From NCBI GenBank assembly GCA_013339895.1, contig JABACO010000003.1, forward strand, positions 14,029,854-14,093,853: a DNA stretch of 64,000 nt, read 5' to 3'. Each line of letters opens with the position of its first letter. Position 1 is the stretch's first letter. Positions 57,412 through 64,000 of this stretch are shown one piece after another. This stretch comes from Ephydatia muelleri (taxonomy: Eukaryota > Porifera > Demospongiae > Spongillida > Spongillidae). The notes under the pieces were generated by a model. It ran no database searches and was not told the DNA's origin. It saw nothing but the letters and a program-made list of their open reading frames with translations. Position numbers and translations under genes: made by a program.

Positions 57412-59226
57412 ATTTTACTGTCTGTAAGGTGGATATGTCCAATGCATTTAACTGTGTGTCTCGTCAGGCTCTCCTGGAGGAATGTGCAGTCCATTTCCCA
57501 GAACTTCTTCCCTGGGTAGGATGGTGCTATGGCTCACAACCAACTTTATGGCACCCGCTTGGACAGTTGAGTTCGGAGGTTGGTGTCCAGCAAGGGGATC
57601 CGCTGGGTCCACTTCTCTTTTCCTTAGTTCTACACAAGGTTGTGTCATATATCGCACAGGACAGGGAGTGTCTGCCTCTACTTTTTAACGGTTGGTACCT
57701 GGATGATGGGGTTTTGTTGGGGCACTCACAAGCGGTTAATCGGGCTTTGACTCTCATTCAAAAGATGGGTCCATCTTTGGGTCTTTTCGTCAATGTATCT
57801 AAATGTGAGTTGTTTGGATGTGGAGACCTGTCTTCTTTTCCTCCTGAGATGAAGGTGTCACGAGTACCCAACCTTGTGATTCTGGGTGCTCCAATTGGGG
57901 ATCTCATTTTTTGTGCTAAGTTCGTGGCGCAAAAACGAGCTGATGCAGCAGTACTATTATCCCAGTTGGCAGAAGTAGGAGCGGAGGATCCTCAGGTAGC
58001 TTTCCTTCTGTTACGGCAGTGTGCGGCATTCTGCAAGTTAGTCCATTTGGCTCGCTCCGCACCTCCTTCACACATTGCAGAGGGCTTGGCGCTGTTTGAC
58101 AAGGACGTACGCCAATGCTTTGCTGAATGCACAGCTGTAGATGCTGCTGATGTGGAGTGGATGCAAGCACAGCTTAGCCTTAGTAGGGGTGGGCTTGGCC
58201 TCCGTAGCTTGTCATCCCATTGTGTTGCAGCATACCTTGCCTCCATCAGCAGTTCTGGCTGTGACAAGTGGAATCTTTTAGTGGAGCCAATCGAACTCTT
58301 TAATGGGTTAGTACCAGCGGAGGATGCAATAACTCTGGAAACATTAGCCACCTCTAACATGCGCCAGCACTCCCTGTCCGGAAAAATTGAAGACCAGCAG
58401 TTTCGGCGCTGTTTCACATCTCTTCTCCTGCCAATAGAGCTCGCTTGCTATCAATTTCATCTCGTCATGCTGCTTCGTGGCTTACTGTTGTCCCCTCCCC
58501 AGGCCTTAACTTGCATCTGGAGCCAAATGAATTCCAGATTGCTGTGAAGTGGTGGTTAGGAATGGATGTTTCGTTTGGTTCTTGCTATCCTCACTGCCCT
58601 GACCACAGGCTGGACCCGCTTGGTCACCATGCACTGACGTGCAAACACGGGGGGGATGTAGTCTTACGTCACAACAGCCTACGGGATGTTTTTGTGGAGT
58701 TCTGCCACAGAGCCTGTCTAGGTGGTCAGGTAGAAGTGGGAAGTGGTCAAGGTCATGACAGGCTTAACTCTCGTCCTGCAGATGTTTTGGTTAAAAACTG
58801 GCACCTTGGCAAACCTGCTGCATTTGACCTCACCATCACTTCTCCGCTTAATCCAACCACTTTGACGGAAGCGGGAGTGAAGTGTGGGTCATCTGCTCAG
58901 GTTGCCGAGGTTAGGAAGCATGCTGCTAATGATGGGAAATGTAAGGAGCTGGGGTGGGTATGTATTCCACTAGCTGTGGAGTCGTATGGATGCTGGGGCA
59001 TGGAAGCCCAGGAATCTTTTAAACGTCTGGCGGCTCGTCTAGCGATCCAAATGGGATGCAGCAGATCGCAGGCTACTACCACATTGTACCAGAGGCTGAG
59101 CCTTTCCCTCGTGAGAGCTAATGCAAGAGCATTGCTCTCCCGTGCAGGGTTCATTTGGAGGAGGGGGGTTGAGGTGTGAGTGTGGATTTATAGTTATAGG
59201 TGACTTTACTATAATTAAGGTGCATT
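57412..59226 (+). mobile_element. Non-LTR retrotransposon copy 1 (inverted-repeat arm 1), 5'-truncated
   Basis: Encodes, in two frames, an RT and a C-terminal region. RT motifs: VDMSNAFNCVSR (A), GVQQGDPLGPLLFSLV (B), GWYLDDGVLLG (C, YLDD), NVSKCELFG. After a frameshift near 58435 comes HCPDHRLDPLGHHALTCKHG (CCHC-type zinc site) and RPADVLVKNWHLGKPAAFDL, a PD-(D/E)XK-like nuclease pattern. The arm is the same length (1815 bp) as 61579-63393 and encodes identical proteins. It replaces the 5' part of the OTU gene on the other strand. Start is within the RT domain, just before motif A. Confidence 0.88.
57429..59179 (+). pseudogene. RT plus zinc-finger/nuclease-like polyprotein, truncated and frameshifted
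   Basis: Frame 1 (57429-58547) carries RT motifs A to C; frame 2 (58445-59179) carries the zinc-binding and nuclease-like part, ending RGVEV and stop. The break falls around 58430-58445, where frame 1 reads SLLLPIELACYQ and the intended sequence continues as ...NRARLLSISSRHAASW in the other frame. The third copy at 60472-61492 is continuous through the same place, so the break is a lesion, not a programmed shift. A zinc site plus PD-(D/E)XK-like domain at the C-terminus resembles restriction-like-endonuclease retrotransposons (R2/NeSL/Hero group). Confidence 0.8.
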
Positions 59227-59375
59227 TATTTAGACCAGTATATGTGTTGATTGTGTATTATTATAGTACATGTAATATAATAATAATAGTGCATTTATTC
59301 TCATTAGTGTATTCTTGTATCCTGTATATTATTATTATTAATAATAATTTTAATAAAAACTGGAAAACTGGAAAA

Positions 59376-60258
59376 CTGGAAAAGTTACCTTCTCAGAAGA
59401 CTCTTTCCAGTATATTGGACGATAATTTATTCCGAGTTCTCCAGGGTTCTCTGTCGATTGCTGACAGAGCTCGTCTCTTATCAGCATCCTCCCCACATGC
59501 ATCCTCATGGCTGACGGTTACCCCATCTGAAGGCCAAGGCTTACATTTAGACCCTCCAGTATTTCAGACAGCACTGAAGTGGTGGTTAGGGCTTGATACA
59601 GCTGAGGGTTCTATTTGTGCACTCTGCCCAGATAAAATGTTGGATCCCCTAGGGCATCATGCCACTACTTGTAAACGTGGTGGGGATGTAGTTTTCCGCC
59701 ACAACAAGTTGCGGGACATATTGGCAGAAACATGTAGGCGAGCCCACTTAAGTGTTCAAGTAGAAGCTGGCTGCAACCTTACACCAGATCACAGCCACTC
59801 TCGTCCTGCAGATGTCCTCATTTCCAACTGGGTTCTGGGGAAAACGGCTGCCTGCGACTTATCAGTTACCTCTCCGCTGAACTCAAACATTATGTCTGAA
59901 GCAGGAGTAACTGCTGGAGCAGCTGCGCAAGCCACTGAGCTCAGAAAGCATGAGGCCAACGATGTGAAGTGCAGCGAGTTAGGTTGGTTATGTATCCCTC
60001 TTGTGGTTGAGTCATATGGTGCATGGGGGAAAGAGGCTATGGAGTCATTTTCGAGTCTAGCCTCTCGCCTAGCCATAACATCATCAAGGCCTAAATCTGC
60101 TGTTCTATCAGAGCTGTATGGCCGACTCAATCTGAACCTAGTAAGGGCTAATGTGAGGGCTATAATGTCCCGATATTGCCCTCTAAATTCTTTCTGAGGT
60201 GTTATTTAGCTTTGGTCATGTTCTTGTGTATTTTGTTTGTCAATATTGTTGTGTAATA
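59376..60258 (+). mobile_element. Non-LTR retrotransposon copy 2, 5'-truncated
   Basis: Begins after three GGAAAACT repeats and opens LPSQKTLSSILDDNLF, continuing through LCPDKMLDPLGHHATTCKRG, RPADVLISNWVLGKTAACDL and YGRLNLNLVRANVRAIMSRY to a stop near 60197. Same C-terminal domain as copy 1 but clearly diverged, so an older or sister subfamily. Ends with a 3' UTR and an ATA/AAT tail (60255-60283). Confidence 0.85.
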
Positions 60259-60282
60259 AAAATAATAATAATAATAATAATC

Positions 60283-60472
60283 ATAACATCATCAAGGCCT
60301 AAATCTGCTGTTCTATCAGAGCTGTATGGCCGACTCAATCTGAACCTAGTAAGGGCTAATGTGAGGGCTATAATGTCCCGATATTGCCCTCTAAATTCTT
60401 TCTGAGGTGTTATTTAGCTTTGGTCATGTTCTTGTGTATTTTGTTTGTCAATATTGTTGTGTAATAATAATA
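60283..60472 (+). repeat. 185-bp exact duplicate of copy 2's 3' end
   Basis: ATAACATCATCAAGGCCTAA through CAATATTGTTGTGTAATAA (60077-60258) is repeated at 60285-60466, each followed by an AAT-rich tail. This looks like a very short 5'-truncated insertion, or a tandem duplication, right at the 3' end of copy 2. Confidence 0.92.
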
Positions 60473-61505
60473 ATACAGGCTCAACTTGGCTTGAGCTATG
60501 GTGGCCTTGGTCTGCGCTCAATTTCACACCATTCCTGTGCGGCATACATTGCATCACTGAGCTTTTCTGGCCTGGGGAGTGCTGACAACCCTCACCTGAT
60601 GCGGTCAATTGTCAAGTACAATGGTTTGGTCTCACCTCCAGATGGCATCTCTGTGGAGTCTATTTTAGCTTCCCCGATCCCACAGAGAATCTTGTCTCAG
60701 AGGCTGGATGACCACTCTTTTGGGCTTGTAATTGCAGCTGCAACTGACGCAGACAAAGCACGTCTTCTTTCTACATCTGCACCCCATGCAGCCTCTTGGC
60801 TCTCAGTTGTGCCTTCTATAGGTCTTGGGCTACATTTAGATCCCAATGAGCTTCAGATAGCAGTGAAGTGGTGGTTGGGCTTGGACACTTCCAGAGGCTC
60901 TTCATGTGGTCTCTGCCCTGATGTGGCATTGGACCCTCTAGGCCATCATGCAGCTACCTGCCGGCATGGTGGCGATGTAGTTATACGTCACAATAGGTTG
61001 CGTGATGTCGTTCTGAGCTTTTGCCACCAAGCTCACATTGCAGCAAGGTTAGAAGCTGGAAGTGGCCTCACTCCAGGACTGGATCGCGCTCGCCCAGCTG
61101 ATGTGCTAGTGAGGGACTGGGCTCAAGGCAAGCCGGCGGCCTTTGACATCACGGTCACATCTCCTCTTACCCCTGCTATTTTGGCTGAGGCAAGTAGGAG
61201 GGTGGGTGCTGCTGCTGAAGCTGCAGAAAACAGAAAGCACACAGCCAATGACCCTAAATGTGCTGAACTAGGCTGGAGGTGTGTGCCTCTAGCAGTAGAA
61301 ACTTACTGCAATTGGGGTGAGGAAGCAAGAGGAACCTTTGCTCTACTGGCCACACGCTTGGCCTTTGGCTCTTCCTCATTTCGTAAAGCCAGGGTGATCA
61401 GTGACATGTTTGGAAGGTTGAATATCACCCTGGTGAGAGCCATAGCAAGGGCCATACTGGCTAGGACTGTGATCCCTTCTGACTTTAGTTAAATAATAAT
61501 AATAT
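60472..61505 (+). mobile_element. Non-LTR retrotransposon copy 3, 5'-truncated
   Basis: Opens AQLGLSYGGLGLRSISHHSC and stays in one frame for 340 codons: ASWLSVVPSIGLGLHLDPNE, GLCPDVALDPLGHHAATCRH, GGDVVIRHNRLRDVVLSFC, RPADVLVRDWAQGKPAAFDI, LARTVIPSDFS stop at 61492. Followed by an AATAAT tail. It lacks the RT domain. Its intact frame shows what the C-terminal half of the family should look like: zinc site, then RHN.LRD, then nuclease-like RPADVL...AAFD. Confidence 0.88.
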
Positions 61506-61580
61506 GTTGGTGTGTATTATGTATATATGCGTATTAATAATAATAATTATTATAAAAATAATAATAATAATATACAAGAA
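61506..61580. repeat. AAT-rich junction between two retroelement tails
   Basis: AATAATAATAATTATT and AAAATAATAATAATAAT tracts where the plus-strand tail of copy 3 meets the minus-strand tail of copy 4, tail to tail. Confidence 0.85.
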
Positions 61581-64000
61581 TGCACCTTAATTATAGTAAA
61601 GTCACCTATAACTATAAATCCACACTCACACCTCAACCCCCCTCCTCCAAATGAACCCTGCACGGGAGAGCAATGCTCTTGCATTAGCTCTCACGAGGGA
61701 AAGGCTCAGCCTCTGGTACAATGTGGTAGTAGCCTGCGATCTGCTGCATCCCATTTGGATCGCTAGACGAGCCGCCAGACGTTTAAAAGATTCCTGGGCT
61801 TCCATGCCCCAGCATCCATACGACTCCACAGCTAGTGGAATACATACCCACCCCAGCTCCTTACATTTCCCATCATTAGCAGCATGCTTCCTAACCTCGG
61901 CAACCTGAGCAGATGACCCACACTTCACTCCCGCTTCCGTCAAAGTGGTTGGATTAAGCGGAGAAGTGATGGTGAGGTCAAATGCAGCAGGTTTGCCAAG
62001 GTGCCAGTTTTTAACCAAAACATCTGCAGGACGAGAGTTAAGCCTGTCATGACCTTGACCACTTCCCACTTCTACCTGACCACCTAGACAGGCTCTGTGG
62101 CAGAACTCCACAAAAACATCCCGTAGGCTGTTGTGACGTAAGACTACATCCCCCCCGTGTTTGCACGTCAGTGCATGGTGACCAAGCGGGTCCAGCCTGT
62201 GGTCAGGGCAGTGAGGATAGCAAGAACCAAACGAAACATCCATTCCTAACCACCACTTCACAGCAATCTGGAATTCATTTGGCTCCAGATGCAAGTTAAG
62301 GCCTGGGGAGGGGACAACAGTAAGCCACGAAGCAGCATGACGAGATGAAATTGATAGCAAGCGAGCTCTATTGGCAGGAGAAGAGATGTGAAACAGCGCC
62401 GAAACTGCTGGTCTTCAATTTTTCCGGACAGGGAGTGCTGGCGCATGTTAGAGGTGGCTAATGTTTCCAGAGTTATTGCATCCTCCGCTGGTACTAACCC
62501 ATTAAAGAGTTCGATTGGCTCCACTAAAAGATTCCACTTGTCACAGCCAGAACTGCTGATGGAGGCAAGGTATGCTGCAACACAATGGGATGACAAGCTA
62601 CGGAGGCCAAGCCCACCCCTACTAAGGCTAAGCTGTGCTTGCATCCACTCCACATCAGCAGCATCTACAGCTGTGCATTCAGCAAAGCATTGGCGTACGT
62701 CCTTGTCAAACAGCGCCAAGCCCTCTGCAATGTGTGAAGGAGGTGCGGAGCGAGCCAAATGGACTAACTTGCAGAATGCCGCACACTGCCGTAACAGAAG
62801 GAAAGCTACCTGAGGATCCTCCGCTCCTACTTCTGCCAACTGGGATAATAGTACTGCTGCATCAGCTCGTTTTTGCGCCACGAACTTAGCACAAAAAATG
62901 AGATCCCCAATTGGAGCACCCAGAATCACAAGGTTGGGTACTCGTGACACCTTCATCTCAGGAGGAAAAGAAGACAGGTCTCCACATCCAAACAACTCAC
63001 ATTTAGATACATTGACGAAAAGACCCAAAGATGGACCCATCTTTTGAATGAGAGTCAAAGCCCGATTAACCGCTTGTGAGTGCCCCAACAAAACCCCATC
63101 ATCCAGGTACCAACCGTTAAAAAGTAGAGGCAGACACTCCCTGTCCTGTGCGATATATGACACAACCTTGTGTAGAACTAAGGAAAAGAGAAGTGGACCC
63201 AGCGGATCCCCTTGCTGGACACCAACCTCCGAACTCAACTGTCCAAGCGGGTGCCATAAAGTTGGTTGTGAGCCATAGCACCATCCTACCCAGGGAAGAA
63301 GTTCTGGGAAATGGACTGCACATTCCTCCAGGAGAGCCTGACGAGACACACAGTTAAATGCATTGGACATATCCACCTTACAGACAGTAAAATTATCATC
63401 TATCCAATGCTCCTTGATGCAGCTCCTAACCCCATGAATGACCTTTTCTGCCCCAGCTGTGCATGCGACTCCGTATTGCAAAGGAGCAAAGAAATCGGTG
63501 GCTTTGGGCTTAGTGATGATACAAAGACACTTCCCTGTTAAGCGTCTCAAGGCCTCTCCAACTGCAATAGGGCGAATATCCAATGGGCGACCCTCCTTGT
63601 TCTTCACCAATGCAGTGAGAGATCCACCAGCCAGAAACTTTGATACTGAAATTGGAGCTCTGCCACTGGCCAGGATGTCTACTACACCACGCAAAGAGGA
63701 GCAGAGAGGAACTGATAGATGGATTTGAGCAGAATCAAGTAGATGCTGAATGCGAAGCCCTGATGGCCCACATGCTGTACCCTTGGGAAATGAATGAAGA
63801 ACTGATAAGATGTTAAAGTCCTGTGGCAACACATGAGTGACAGGAGGACTGGAAGATGTAGGTAGAGAAGGCTGAGCTCCCTTAGGGTGTTTCTGTTGAA
63901 GTGAATTCCAAACCTCTTGGGTATTAGGAGCTATGCCTGGAGAAACCAAGGCCTGACAAGCTTTCCCTAATAACCCCTCTCTACCCAGACCTATAGCTGA
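61579..64000 (-). mobile_element. Non-LTR retrotransposon copy 4 (inverted-repeat arm 2), longest copy, open at window edge
   Basis: Minus strand. 61579-63393 is the arm matching copy 1; beyond 63393 it continues into the 5' part that copy 1 lacks: GTACGPSGLRIQHLLDSAQI, FLAGGSLTALVKNKEGRPLD, IRPIAVGEALRRLTGKCL (RT motifs 1-2 and fingers) and further upstream. The reading frame is still open at the last base of the window, so the true start is outside. The 563-codon RT frame (62258 up) and the 244-codon C-terminal frame (61626-62360) carry the same frameshift as copy 1. Confidence 0.88.

Noticed and set aside
57448-58417. Antisense reading frames of up to 141 codons within the retroelement arms
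   Set aside because: They mirror the sense RT/nuclease frames and recur only because the arms are duplicated; no independent domain.

Overview
This is eukaryotic, animal-type DNA: intron-split genes with many tiny (about 50-100 bp) GT-AG introns, long dinucleotide and poly-G tracts, and a heavy load of short inverted-repeat and 'cut and paste' elements. The gene families (ABCC transporter, cytosolic sulfotransferase, dispanin/CD225, usherin-like FN3/LamG, Ig-like exon scraps, RecQ-like helicase scraps, OTU and Ulp1 proteases, KRBA2/Ginger-like integrase) together with the tiny introns suggest an early-branching metazoan, most likely a demosponge; that is inference, not something read directly.  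Layout. 1-5 kb is a transposon graveyard: Ig-like exon fragments, two hAT transposase remnants, an ISL2EU-like element (about 1276-3380) with one gene fragment on each strand, and a Ty3/gypsy tail with a candidate LTR. 5.0-20.8 kb (minus) is the main host gene, an ABCC4/MRP4-like transporter. I could place 29 exons whose splice phases all close, giving about 1291 residues from an ATG at 20834 to a TGA at 5018. Its introns carry foldback elements, a MITE and an integrase pseudogene. 19.7-23.7 kb, around its first exons and upstream, is built from inverted and direct duplications. 23.8-24.8 kb is an intact intronless sulfotransferase. 25.5 kb holds a displaced copy of one ABCC exon with a dead splice donor. 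27-28.3 kb is a frame-broken usherin-like FN3/LamG fragment. 29-37 kb is mostly non-coding: foldbacks, a satellite array of about 155-bp units, a perfect 34-bp palindrome and a probable promoter/5' exon region ahead of a short coding exon at 37.2 kb. 38.0-40.4 kb is one large inverted repeat with arms of about 0.8 kb.  40.4-41.2 kb (minus) is a multi-exon gene fragment of a repetitive family; 43.1-43.6 kb a RecQ-like fragment; 44.8-47.9 kb a cluster of diverged repeats. 48.6-50.7 kb (plus) is a dispanin/CD225-type membrane protein gene with a proline-rich repeat exon. 52.3-53.9 kb (minus) carries Ulp1-like and OTU-like protease exons, and 57.0-57.4 kb (minus) a second OTU domain cut off by a retroelement. 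57.4-64 kb is a nest of one non-LTR retrotransposon family (RT plus zinc-finger plus nuclease-like C-terminus), including two 1,815-bp arms in inverted orientation with identical encoded proteins.  The host genes look functionally unrelated to each other (transport, sulfonation, membrane scaffold); the unifying theme is dense, nested mobile-element activity in introns and intergenic space.
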